Assembly: GCA_041488375.1 (NCBI GenBank)
Contig: JBGPPD010000071.1
Location: 1-12,674, forward strand
Source of the DNA: JAABQT01 sp041488375
Lineage (GTDB): Bacteria > Pseudomonadota > Gammaproteobacteria > Burkholderiales > SG8-39
Direction: 5' to 3'
Length of the DNA stretch: 12,674 nucleotides
The notes beneath the pieces are model-generated. The model saw only the letters and a program-made list of their open reading frames with translations. It searched no databases and was not told the origin of the DNA. Shown here piece after piece: positions 5,773-12,240 of this stretch. How positions within the stretch are numbered: position 1 is the stretch's first letter; every line of letters begins with the position of its first letter. The translations under genes were made by a program, and so were the position numbers.

Positions 5773-7883
5773 TCCCGTACCCGTGCCAGCTTCTTCACAT
5801 CCGGCAGCCGGCGCAGCGCGCGCATCACGCGCGCCAGGTGCTGCCGGTTGGACACCTCGAGGATCAGCAGCATGGTGGTGTAGACCGTCCGGTCCTCGTC
5901 CATGCTGATCGAGTCGATGTTCGACCTCGAATCGGCGATCTCGGAAGCGACTTTCGCCAGCACGCCGCGCTGGTTGGTGACCATCACCTTGATCGCGGTC
6001 TGGTAGAGCCGGCTGCTGGCGGGGTCCCACTCCACGTCGATCCACTGGTCGGGCTCGTTCCTGCGCGAGCGCTCGATGTGTTTGCACTCGGCGTTGTGCA
6101 CCACCAGCCCCTGGCCCTTTTTCATCGAGCCGACGATGGCGTCGCCCGGGATCGGCCGGCAGCAGGTGGCGAGCTGCACCGCCATGCCTTCGGTGCCGCG
6201 GATCACGACCTGGGCGGCCTTGCCCCTGGATTCCAGCGTCGCTTCGGCGCGCTTGAGCAGCCGGCGCGCCACCACGGCGGCCAGCTGCTTGCCCAGCCCG
6301 ATGTCGGCCAGCAGTTCCTGCTTCGTGTGACCCACGGTTTCGCGGATCACGCGTTCCCAGTTCGCGTCGTCGACCTCGGCCAGCGACGAGCCCAACCCCT
6401 TGAGCGCCTGCTCCAGGATGCGCTCGCCCAGGCTCGCGGACTCGTTGTACTGCATGGTCTTGAGGAAATGGCGGATGTTGGCGCGCGCCTTGCCCGTGCG
6501 CACGTACTGCAGCCACGCGGGATTCGGCTTGGCATGGCTGGCAGTGATGATCTCGACGCGCTCGCCGTTGCGCAGTTCCGTGCGCAGCGGCACCAGCTCC
6601 CCGTTCACCTTCGCCGCGACGCAGCGGTTGCCGACGTCCGTGTGCACGAGATAGGCGAAGTCCACCGCGGTCGCGCCGCGCGGCAGCGACAGGATCTTGC
6701 CCTTGGGCGTGAACACGTAGACCTCGTCGGGGAACAGGTCCACTTTCACGTGCTCGAGGAATTCGTGCGGGTCGCCCGACTGGTTCTGGATCTCCAGCAG
6801 CGACTGCAGCCACTGGTGCGTCTGCTTCTGCAGCTCGGTCAGCGACTCGGCGTCGTCCTTGTACATCCAGTGCGAGGCGACGCCCGCCTCCGCCAGGCGG
6901 TGCATCTGCTCGGTGCGGATCTGCGCCTCCACCGGCACGCCGTAAGGCCCGATCAGCGCGGTATGCAGCGAGCGGTAGCCGTTGCCCTTGGGAATCGCGA
7001 TGTAGTCCTTGAACTTGCCCGGCACCGGCTTGTACAGGCCGTGCAGCGTGCCGAGCGCGAAATAGCAGGTGGGCACGTCCTTGACGATGACGCGAAAGCC
7101 GTAGATGTCGTGCACTTCGGAAAACGACAGGTGCTTCTCGATCATCTTGCGGTAGATCGAGTACAGGTGCTTCTCGCGGCCGAACACGGTGGCGGCGATG
7201 CCCGCCTCGGCGAGCCTGGCCTTGATCGCCACCTCGATCTTGCCCACCACCTCGCGCCGGTTGCCGCGCGCCGCGCGCGTCGCCTTGGACAGCACCCGGA
7301 AGCGCAGCGGATACAGGTGGGCGAACGCGAGCTCCTGCAGCTCGTGGAACAGCGTGTTGAGCCCGAGCCGGTTGGCGATCGGCGCGTAGATCTCCATGGT
7401 CTCGCGCGCCACGCGCCGGCGCTTGGCCGGCGGCACGGCGTCGAGCGTTCGCATGTTGTGCAGCCTGTCCGCGAGCTTGATCAGGATGACGCGCACGTCG
7501 CGCGCCATCGCCAGCAGCATCTTGCGGAAATTCTCCGCCTGCGCGTCCTCGGCGGACTGGAATTCGATCTTGTCGAGCTTCGAGAGGCCGTCCACCAGCT
7601 CGGCCACCGGCTTGCCGAAAGTGTCGGAGATCTCGGCCTTGGTGACCGAGGTGTCCTCCATCACGTCGTGCAGCAGCGCCGCCACCAGCGCCTGGCCGTC
7701 CAGGTGCCAGTCAGCGAGGATCTCCGCCACCGCCAGCGGATGAGAGATATAGGGGTCGCCGGATTGGCGCGTCTGGCCCTTGTGCGCCGCTTCGGAGAAA
7801 CGATAGGCGTCCGCCAGGCGCGCGACATCCGCCTGCTTCAGGTAGCCGAAGCGGCTCTCATCCAGCGCGTGGACTGCGGCCAT
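5769..7883 (-). CDS. spoT: Bifunctional (p)ppGpp synthetase/hydrolase SpoT
   Basis: This 704-residue, full-length Rel/SpoT protein makes pppGpp/ppGpp from ATP and GTP/GDP and removes the 3' pyrophosphate, setting the stringent-response alarmone level. Domain order: HD hydrolase (His48, HD 72-73, ED 76-77, later KLADRLHNMRTL), so hydrolysis should be active; synthetase (GREKHLYSIYRKM, IPKGNGYRSLHT, EAQIRTEQMH), with KFKD near residue 300 in place of the EFDD of the synthetase-only RelA; TGS (VYVFTPKGKI onward); the conserved-cysteine region (LATCCRPIPGD, near 570); and a C-terminal ACT domain (about 628-704). The basic KFKD motif and the intact HD site both indicate a bifunctional enzyme. The ATG at 7883 has no good ribosome site (ctctccgc precedes it), and a GC hairpin lies in the 52-base gap after rpoZ. 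The stop overlaps the glycosyltransferase GTG. Confidence 0.97.
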   Translation of the reverse strand: MAAVHALDESRFGYLKQADVARLADAYRFSEAAHKGQTRQSGDPYISHPLAVAEILADWHLDGQALVAALLHDVMEDTSVTKAEISDTFGKPVAELVDGLSKLDKIEFQSAEDAQAENFRKMLLAMARDVRVILIKLADRLHNMRTLDAVPPAKRRRVARETMEIYAPIANRLGLNTLFHELQELAFAHLYPLRFRVLSKATRAARGNRREVVGKIEVAIKARLAEAGIAATVFGREKHLYSIYRKMIEKHLSFSEVHDIYGFRVIVKDVPTCYFALGTLHGLYKPVPGKFKDYIAIPKGNGYRSLHTALIGPYGVPVEAQIRTEQMHRLAEAGVASHWMYKDDAESLTELQKQTHQWLQSLLEIQNQSGDPHEFLEHVKVDLFPDEVYVFTPKGKILSLPRGATAVDFAYLVHTDVGNRCVAAKVNGELVPLRTELRNGERVEIITASHAKPNPAWLQYVRTGKARANIRHFLKTMQYNESASLGERILEQALKGLGSSLAEVDDANWERVIRETVGHTKQELLADIGLGKQLAAVVARRLLKRAEATLESRGKAAQVVIRGTEGMAVQLATCCRPIPGDAIVGSMKKGQGLVVHNAECKHIERSRRNEPDQWIDVEWDPASSRLYQTAIKVMVTNQRGVLAKVASEIADSRSNIDSISMDEDRTVYTTMLLILEVSNRQHLARVMRALRRLPDVKKLARVRE

Positions 7884-7905
7884 GCGGAGAGATTACCGCA
7901 GGCCC

Positions 7906-7921
7906 GCCCCCCTCGGGGGGC
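7906..7921 (-). promoter_or_regulatory. GC hairpin between rpoZ and spoT
   Basis: On the minus strand this reads GCCCCCCGAGGGGGGC, a perfect 6-base-pair stem with a CGAG loop, 15 bases after the rpoZ stop and about 22 bases before the spoT ATG. No T run follows, so it is not a standard intrinsic terminator. It could protect the 3' end of a processed rpoZ message, or slow ribosome entry at spoT, whose start has a poor ribosome site. The stem is certain; the function is inference. Confidence 0.5.
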
Positions 7922-7935
7922 TGCGTCTCAGGTGC

Positions 7936-8166
7936 TCAGGGGGTGTGCGGAGGCGTCGGCGCCGAGGGGTTGCGCTTGAGCACGTCGGTGCCGATTTTGC
8001 CGCTGGCGATTTCGCGCAGCGCGATCACGGTGGCCTTGTCGCGGTTGGGCTCGACCAGCGGCGAGGCGCCGGCGCCGAGTTGGCGCGCGCGGTAAGTCGC
8101 CGCCAGCGTCAGCTGGAAGCGGTTGGGGATGCGGGCAAGGCAATCGTCAACGGTAATGCGAGCCAT
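7936..8166 (-). CDS. rpoZ: RNA polymerase omega subunit
   Basis: This 76-residue protein starts MARITVDDCL and continues with NRFQLTLAATYRARQL and ATVIALREIASGKIG, the diagnostic core of RpoZ. Omega wraps the C-terminal tail of beta-prime, helps assemble RNA polymerase, and in proteobacteria contributes to ppGpp binding site 1. That makes its place directly before spoT meaningful. The ATG at 8166 has an AGAAGG ribosome site (8173-8178) 6 bases upstream, lying inside the end of gmk; only 2 bases separate it from the gmk stop. The length is normal. The last dozen residues (proline-rich NPSAPTPPHTP) are variable in the family. The gmk-rpoZ-spoT order is the classic proteobacterial one. Confidence 0.96.
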   Translation of the reverse strand: MARITVDDCLARIPNRFQLTLAATYRARQLGAGASPLVEPNRDKATVIALREIASGKIGTDVLKRNPSAPTPPHTP

Positions 8167-8168
8167 GG

Positions 8169-8777
8169 TCAGCCTTCTGGTTTGAACACTTCGGGGTGGC
8201 GCTCGAGCTGCCGGCCGGTGGCCAGGCGCTCCGCCCGCACGACCGACCGCAGGTCCTGCCGGGCGTCGTCGAAGTTATTGTTAATTATAGCGTATTTGAA
8301 CTCCACGGAGTGGCTCATTTCGGCCCTGGCATTGTTGAGGCGCCGCCGGATGACCTCGTCCTTGTCCTGCGCGCGCGCGCGCAGGCGGCGCTCGAGTTCC
8401 GCCATCGAGGGCGGCAGGATGAAGATGCCGATGCTCTCCGGATAAAGGCGCCGCACCTGCTCGGCGCCCTGCCAGTCGATCTCCAGGATCAGGTCGCGCC
8501 CGCGGGAGAGGACCTCGTCGATCACTTTCTGCGAGGTGCCGTAGTGATGGCCATGCACTTCCGCGCTCTCCAGGAACTCGCCGCGCTCGAGCATCGCCTC
8601 AAAGGCGGGCAGGTCGACGAAGTGGTACTCGCGCCCGTCCTTCTCCCCCGGGCGCGGTGGCCGGGTGGTGTAGGACACCGACAGCGTGAGCCCGGGCTCG
8701 TCGAGCAGCAGCTTGGCGATGAGCGAACTCTTGCCGGCGCCCGAGGGCGCGGTGATGACGTAGAGCAGGCCCTTCAT
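8169..8777 (-). CDS. gmk: Guanylate kinase
   Basis: This 202-residue enzyme converts GMP and ATP to GDP and ADP in the cytoplasm, supplying GDP/GTP, which is also the substrate pool of SpoT. The P-loop is at residues 10-18 (APSGAGKSS). GMP-binding residues are in SYTTRPPRPGEKDGREYHFV, the EIDWQGAEQVR strand and helix follow, and the lid-like RRRLNNARAEM stretch is intact. Length matches the family. The ATG at 8777 overlaps the yicC stop as ATGA, so translation is probably coupled to yicC. The frame stays open further upstream inside yicC, but the P-loop position of real guanylate kinases rules out a longer start. Confidence 0.97.
   Translation of the reverse strand: MKGLLYVITAPSGAGKSSLIAKLLLDEPGLTLSVSYTTRPPRPGEKDGREYHFVDLPAFEAMLERGEFLESAEVHGHHYGTSQKVIDEVLSRGRDLILEIDWQGAEQVRRLYPESIGIFILPPSMAELERRLRARAQDKDEVIRRRLNNARAEMSHSVEFKYAIINNNFDDARQDLRSVVRAERLATGRQLERHPEVFKPEG
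8369..8382. repeat. Short alternating GC tract inside gmk
   Basis: Seven GC dinucleotide units in a row lie within gmk, where they encode an RARA-type stretch. Such tracts can slip during replication or adopt left-handed DNA. Here it is short and in frame, and probably a by-product of GC-rich codon use. Confidence 0.5.
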
Positions 8778-9634
8778 TCGATGTTCTGCACCTGTTCGCG
8801 GATCTGTTCGATGAGCAGCTTCAGTTCGAGGGCGCAGTCGGCGATTTTCTGCGTGGCCGCCTTGGAGGCGAGCGTGTTGGCCTCGCGGTTGAGCTCCTGC
8901 GCGAGGAAATCCAGCCGTTTGCCGGCGGCGCCGTCCTTGGCGAGGGTGCGCTCGACCTCGCCCGCGTGCGCCGCGAGGCGCTGCAGCTCCTCCTCCACGT
9001 CGGTCTTCACCGCGAATACCGCCAGCTCCGCGCGGATGCGCTCGTCGTCCGCCGTGCCCACCGCCTCGCGCAGGCGCTCGGCGAGCCGCGCCTGGTAGGC
9101 GGCGTTCGCCTCCGGCACCAGCGGCGCGATCTGCGCCAGGCGCGCGCGCATCTCGGCGACGCGGCCGGCGACGATCGCCGCGAGCTTGGCGCCTTCGCGC
9201 GCCCGCACGGTGCACAGCTCGTCCACCACGCGCCTGGCCAGCGCGGCGACGGCGGCGCGCAACTCCTCGGCGTCGAGCGCACTGCCGGCCAGCACGCCGG
9301 GCCAGCGCAGCACGTCGCCCAGCCGCAGGGGCCCGGCCTGCGGAAAGGCCTGCTGCGCCTGACCGGCGACCCGGCGCAGCGTTTCCAGCGCGGCGGCGTC
9401 GAGCGATTGCACCCCTGCGGCGCCCGGCGCGAACGACAGCCGGCAGTCCACCTTGCCGCGCGCCACGCGCGCCGTGATCGCCTCGCGCAGCAGCGGCTCG
9501 AGCGCGCGCAGCTCGTCGGCGACGCGGAACTGCAGGTCGAGAAAGCGCGAGTTGACCGATTTCAGTTCGAGGCTGAGCGCGCCGCGCGGATGTTCGGCGG
9601 CGGCAAGCGCATATCCGGTCATGCTGTGGATCAA
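8774..9634 (-). CDS. yicC: YicC/YloC family endoribonuclease
   Basis: This 286-residue protein matches the usual YicC length (about 287 in E. coli). It begins MIHSMTGYA, the family's standard opening, followed by LELKSVNSRFLDLQFR. The C-terminal DUF1732-type region contains VKTDVEEELQRL, GKRLDFLAQELNREANTL and KLLIEQIREQVQNIE. Members have been reported as RNA endonucleases (YloC in Bacillus, YicC in E. coli, the latter linked to decay of the sRNA RyhB). I chose the TTG at 9634 because it restores the conserved first four residues and the family length. The ATG at 9622, four codons later, is the alternative, and neither has a clear ribosome site. It heads the minus-strand operon, overlaps gmk by 4 bases, and is divergent from the protein kinase with 51 bases between them. 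Confidence 0.92.
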   Translation of the reverse strand: MIHSMTGYALAAAEHPRGALSLELKSVNSRFLDLQFRVADELRALEPLLREAITARVARGKVDCRLSFAPGAAGVQSLDAAALETLRRVAGQAQQAFPQAGPLRLGDVLRWPGVLAGSALDAEELRAAVAALARRVVDELCTVRAREGAKLAAIVAGRVAEMRARLAQIAPLVPEANAAYQARLAERLREAVGTADDERIRAELAVFAVKTDVEEELQRLAAHAGEVERTLAKDGAAGKRLDFLAQELNREANTLASKAATQKIADCALELKLLIEQIREQVQNIE

Positions 9635-9673
9635 GGGGACGGGCCGCGGGGAAGCGCGCGATTCGAAGCAGGT

Positions 9674-9702
9674 ATCATAGGGGAGATGCCGGCCCAAGCC
9701 AA
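9674..9702 (-). promoter_or_regulatory. Candidate sigma70 promoter of the yicC-gmk-rpoZ-spoT operon
   Basis: On the minus strand TTGGCT (9702-9697) and TATGAT (9679-9674) are separated by exactly 17 bases, matching the consensus at 4 and 5 of 6 positions. Transcription would start near 9667, leaving a leader of about 33 bases before the yicC TTG. The -35 part lies inside the first codons of the divergent kinase gene. The -10 overlaps a TATCAT (9673-9678) on the plus strand that could serve the kinase, so the two directions may compete for polymerase. Confidence 0.55.
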
Positions 9703-10633
9703 CCAGCCGCTGCCGGAAGGGCATCAGCTTCAGAACTACCGCATCCTGCGCGTGCTGGCTTCCGGCGGCTTTTCCTTCGTTTACCTGGCGCACGACGAGA
9801 ACGACACGCCGGTGGCGATCAAGGAGTACCTCCCGGCGTCGCTGGCGCTGCGCACCGGCGATGCGCTCACGCCCAAGGTCCCGGAGGACCAGTCCGCCGC
9901 TTTCCGTTACGGCATGAAATGCTTCTTCGAGGAAGGCCGCGCGCTGGCCAGCCTCGGGCACCCGAACGTGGTGCGCGTGCTCAATTTCTTTCGCGCCAAC
10001 GACACCGTGTACCTGGTGATGCGCTACGAACGCGGCCGCACGCTGCAGGAGCACATCCATGCCAGGCGCGGCAGCCTGCGCGAGACCTGGATCCGCAACA
10101 CCTTCGCCACGCTGATGAACGGCCTGCGCGAAGTGCATACCAACAAGCTGCTGCACCTGGACATCAAGCCGGGCAACGTGTACCTGAGGAGCGACGGCAC
10201 GCCGCTGCTCATCGACTTCGGCGCCGCGCGCCAGATGCTCTCGGGCGAGGCGCCCACGCTGCCGCCGATGTACACGCCGGGTTTTGCCTCGCCCGAGCAC
10301 CACACCGACCGCTCCAAGCTCGGTCCGTGGAGCGACATCTATTCGGTGGGCGCGACCCTGTACGCCTGCATCACGGCGGGCGCGCCGCCCTCGGCGGAGG
10401 AGCGCCTGGAGAAGGACCGCATGCTGAGCGCGCGCAAGGCGGGCGCCGGCAAATACACCAGCGAGCTGCTCGACACGGTGGACTGGTGCATGCGCCTGGA
10501 CCACCTGGAGCGCCCGCAAAGCGGTTTCGCGCTGCAAAAGGCGCTGCTCGGCGAGAAGCAGCCCGAATACCACGGCGAGGCGTCGATGCTCGAGCAGATC
10601 ACGGGCGCGCTGCGCAGGATGGCCGGCCGATGA
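9686..10633 (+). CDS. Soluble Ser/Thr protein kinase (Hanks type)
   Basis: This 315-residue protein is one kinase domain with no membrane segment or sensor domain. Visible motifs: glycine-rich loop LASGGFSFVY (24-33), ATP-anchoring Lys46 in VAIKEYLP, helix-C Glu82/83 in FFEEGRAL, catalytic loop HLDIKPGN with Asp159 and Asn164, DFG at 177-179, and SPEH in place of APE at the end of the activation segment. All catalytic residues are present. The HRD arginine is leucine, so it is a non-RD kinase and may not need activation-loop phosphorylation. Substrates are unknown. The ATG at 9686 has GGGGAG immediately before it, too close for a standard ribosome site. With a TATCAT 8 bases upstream, the message could be nearly leaderless. 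The stop overlaps the phosphatase ATG, so the two are made together and presumably act on the same targets. Confidence 0.93.
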   Translation: MPAQANQPLPEGHQLQNYRILRVLASGGFSFVYLAHDENDTPVAIKEYLPASLALRTGDALTPKVPEDQSAAFRYGMKCFFEEGRALASLGHPNVVRVLNFFRANDTVYLVMRYERGRTLQEHIHARRGSLRETWIRNTFATLMNGLREVHTNKLLHLDIKPGNVYLRSDGTPLLIDFGAARQMLSGEAPTLPPMYTPGFASPEHHTDRSKLGPWSDIYSVGATLYACITAGAPPSAEERLEKDRMLSARKAGAGKYTSELLDTVDWCMRLDHLERPQSGFALQKALLGEKQPEYHGEASMLEQITGALRRMAGR

Positions 10634-11535
10634 AATGCACCATCGCCCAGGACACGCGGGTCGGCAAGCGCCCCTACAACCAGGACCGCGCCGGCCACTG
10701 GAGCACCGCCGAGGCCGTGCTCCTCGTGCTGGCCGACGGCATGGGCGGCCACGCGCACGGCGAGGTTGCGGCCGAGCTGGTCATGCGCCACATCGCCGCC
10801 GCCTTCCGGCGCGACGCCCGCCCGCGCCTCGCCGATCCCGACCTGTTCCTGTTCCGTGCGGTCGGCCGTTCGCACGGCATGCTGCTGCGCGAGGCGATGA
10901 ATCTCGGCCTGGCGGACACGCCGCGCACCACGGTGGTCGCCTGTGTGGTGCAGGATGGGCGCGCCTACTGGTCGCACGTCGGCGACTCGCGCCTGTACCT
11001 TCTTCGCAAGGGCGAGGTGCTGGTGCGCACGCGCGACCACACGCTGGTGCAGCAGCTGGTGGACCAGGGGCGGCTGCAGTCCGACGACATGAGTTCCCAT
11101 CCGGAGCGCAACCGCCTGCTGCAGTGCCTGGGCGGCGTGCAAACGCCGCGCATCCAGCCCACCGCGCACGCCCTCCTCGACAAGCACGACGTGCTGCTGC
11201 TCTGCTCGGACGGCTTGTGGGGGCCGCTGACCGAGCGCCAGATCCTCGAAGGGTTGGCGGGCGCGCCGCTTGCCGAGGCGCTGCCGCGCCTCGCCGCGCT
11301 CGCGGAGACGCAGGGCGGGCAGGGCGCGGACAATATAACGGCGCTCGCGCTCGCCTGGGGCGAGGCGATGGCGGCGGGGCGCGAAGGGCCGCGCACGGTG
11401 CCGCTGGCCGAGATGACCACCGCGGTGCAGGACTTCGGCGCCACCGACCCGGATTTCCTGCGCATGACCGACGAGGACATCGAGCGCGCGATCGCCGAGA
11501 TCAGGGCGGCGCTGAAGCGCAATCCGCCGCGATGA
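10630..11535 (+). CDS. PP2C-family Ser/Thr protein phosphatase
   Basis: This 301-residue metal-dependent phosphatase has the expected motifs: NQDR (17-20, metal ligand Asp19), LADGMGGHAHGEVA (Asp36, Gly37), VGDSRLYLL, RDHTLVQQL, SDGLW (Asp194) and GADNITAL (Asp234, Asn235). All metal-binding aspartates are intact, so it should remove phosphate from Ser/Thr in the cytoplasm, presumably reversing the adjacent kinase. The catalytic domain ends near residue 245. A further tail of about 55 residues has a linker and then a charged, probably helical end (DFLRMTDEDIERAIAEIRAALKRN) that is not part of the PP2C fold. It overlaps the kinase stop (ATGA) and its own stop overlaps rdgB the same way. No FHA domain or membrane segment is seen. 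Confidence 0.94.
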   Translation: MKCTIAQDTRVGKRPYNQDRAGHWSTAEAVLLVLADGMGGHAHGEVAAELVMRHIAAAFRRDARPRLADPDLFLFRAVGRSHGMLLREAMNLGLADTPRTTVVACVVQDGRAYWSHVGDSRLYLLRKGEVLVRTRDHTLVQQLVDQGRLQSDDMSSHPERNRLLQCLGGVQTPRIQPTAHALLDKHDVLLLCSDGLWGPLTERQILEGLAGAPLAEALPRLAALAETQGGQGADNITALALAWGEAMAAGREGPRTVPLAEMTTAVQDFGATDPDFLRMTDEDIERAIAEIRAALKRNPPR

Positions 11536-12119
11536 AGCAGCTGGTGCTCGCCTCGAACAATCCGGGCAAGCTGCGCGAGATCGCCGCGCTGCTCGGGCCG
11601 CTCGCCATCGAGGTGATCCCCCAGGCACGCCTGGGCATCACCGAAGCTGAAGAGCCGCACGACAGCTTCCTCGAGAACGCTCTCGCCAAGGCGCGCCACG
11701 CAAGCCGCGAGAGCGGTCTGCCGGCGCTGGCCGACGATTCGGGACTTTGCGTGGAGGCGCTGGGCGGGGCGCCGGGGGTGCACTCGGCGTACTACGCGGG
11801 GCGCGAGGGCAGCCGCGAGGAGCGCGACGCGCGCAACAACGCGAAGCTGCTGGCCAATCTCGGCGATGAACGCAAAGCGCACTATGCTTGCGTGATGGCG
11901 CTGGTGAGGAGCGCGGACGATCCCGCGCCGCTGGTCGCCGAGGGCCTCTGGCGCGGGGAGATTGCGCGCGCGCCGCGCGGCGCGAACGGCTTCGGCTACG
12001 ATCCGCTGTTCCTGCTGCCCGGGCGGGGACGGACGGCGGCCGAGCTGGCGCCAGAAGAGAAGAACCGCGTCAGCCACCGCGGCATGGCCCTTGCGCGGCT
12101 GTTGACGGCGCTCAGGTGA
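11532..12119 (+). CDS. rdgB: dITP/XTP pyrophosphatase (RdgB/HAM1 family)
   Basis: This 195-residue enzyme hydrolyses dITP, ITP and XTP to monophosphates, keeping deaminated purines out of DNA and RNA. Family motifs are complete: LASNNPGKLREI (6-17), SFLENALAKA, ADDSGLCVEAL with Asp69 at the catalytic position known in E. coli, ANGFGYDPLF, and KNRVSHRGMALARL near the end. The ATG overlaps the phosphatase stop by 4 bases, so it is cotranscribed with the kinase/phosphatase pair. The 3' end overlaps the convergent small membrane-protein gene by 8 bases. In several betaproteobacteria I recall rph (RNase PH) between the phosphatase and rdgB; it is absent here. Confidence 0.96.
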   Translation: MKQLVLASNNPGKLREIAALLGPLAIEVIPQARLGITEAEEPHDSFLENALAKARHASRESGLPALADDSGLCVEALGGAPGVHSAYYAGREGSREERDARNNAKLLANLGDERKAHYACVMALVRSADDPAPLVAEGLWRGEIARAPRGANGFGYDPLFLLPGRGRTAAELAPEEKNRVSHRGMALARLLTALR

Positions 12120-12240
12120 TACTGGCGGAGGCGATCAACAGGACCACCAGGATCACCGCGCCGACCATCACGGCGATCGCGATCTGCGTAGGAGAAAAAC
12201 GCGCAAGAAACGTCGACCGTGGCTCCTGCTCTCCGTTCAT
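12112..12240 (-). CDS. Small single-pass membrane protein, 42 residues, in hydrogenase-like operon
   Basis: This 42-residue open frame starts at the ATG at 12240, whose bases overlap the stop of the upstream NuoB/HyfI-like gene (ATGA). It has a polar N-terminal half (MNGEQEPRSTFLARFSPTQ) and one hydrophobic segment at about residues 20-39 (IAIAVMVGAVILVVLLIASA). I do not recognise a family. The evidence that it is real is the exact 4-base coupling to a known gene, the clean membrane segment and the clear stop. It could be a small accessory subunit that stabilises or anchors the membrane complex. The last 8 bases overlap the end of rdgB on the other strand. It is too short for confidence from composition alone. 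Confidence 0.65.
   Translation of the reverse strand: MNGEQEPRSTFLARFSPTQIAIAVMVGAVILVVLLIASASIT

Noticed and set aside
4411..5883. A 490-codon plus-strand frame opposite the glycosyltransferase
   Set aside because: It is a Gln/Arg/Glu-rich shadow of a membrane protein, with no motif and no ribosome site.
5773..6813. Upstream extension of the glycosyltransferase frame through spoT, giving a 921-residue protein
   Set aside because: The first 347 residues are an out-of-frame reading of spoT with no domain. The GTGA junction at 5772 gives a normal-length glycosyltransferase.
5394..7979. An 861-codon open frame on the plus strand opposite spoT and the glycosyltransferase
   Set aside because: It is the antisense mirror of clearly identified genes. 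It is rich in Arg, His, Val and Leu without domains, as expected from GC-biased third positions on the opposite strand.
10339..11628. A 429-codon minus-strand frame opposite the kinase and phosphatase
   Set aside because: It is an antisense shadow: all catalytic motifs are on the plus strand in the coupled genes.
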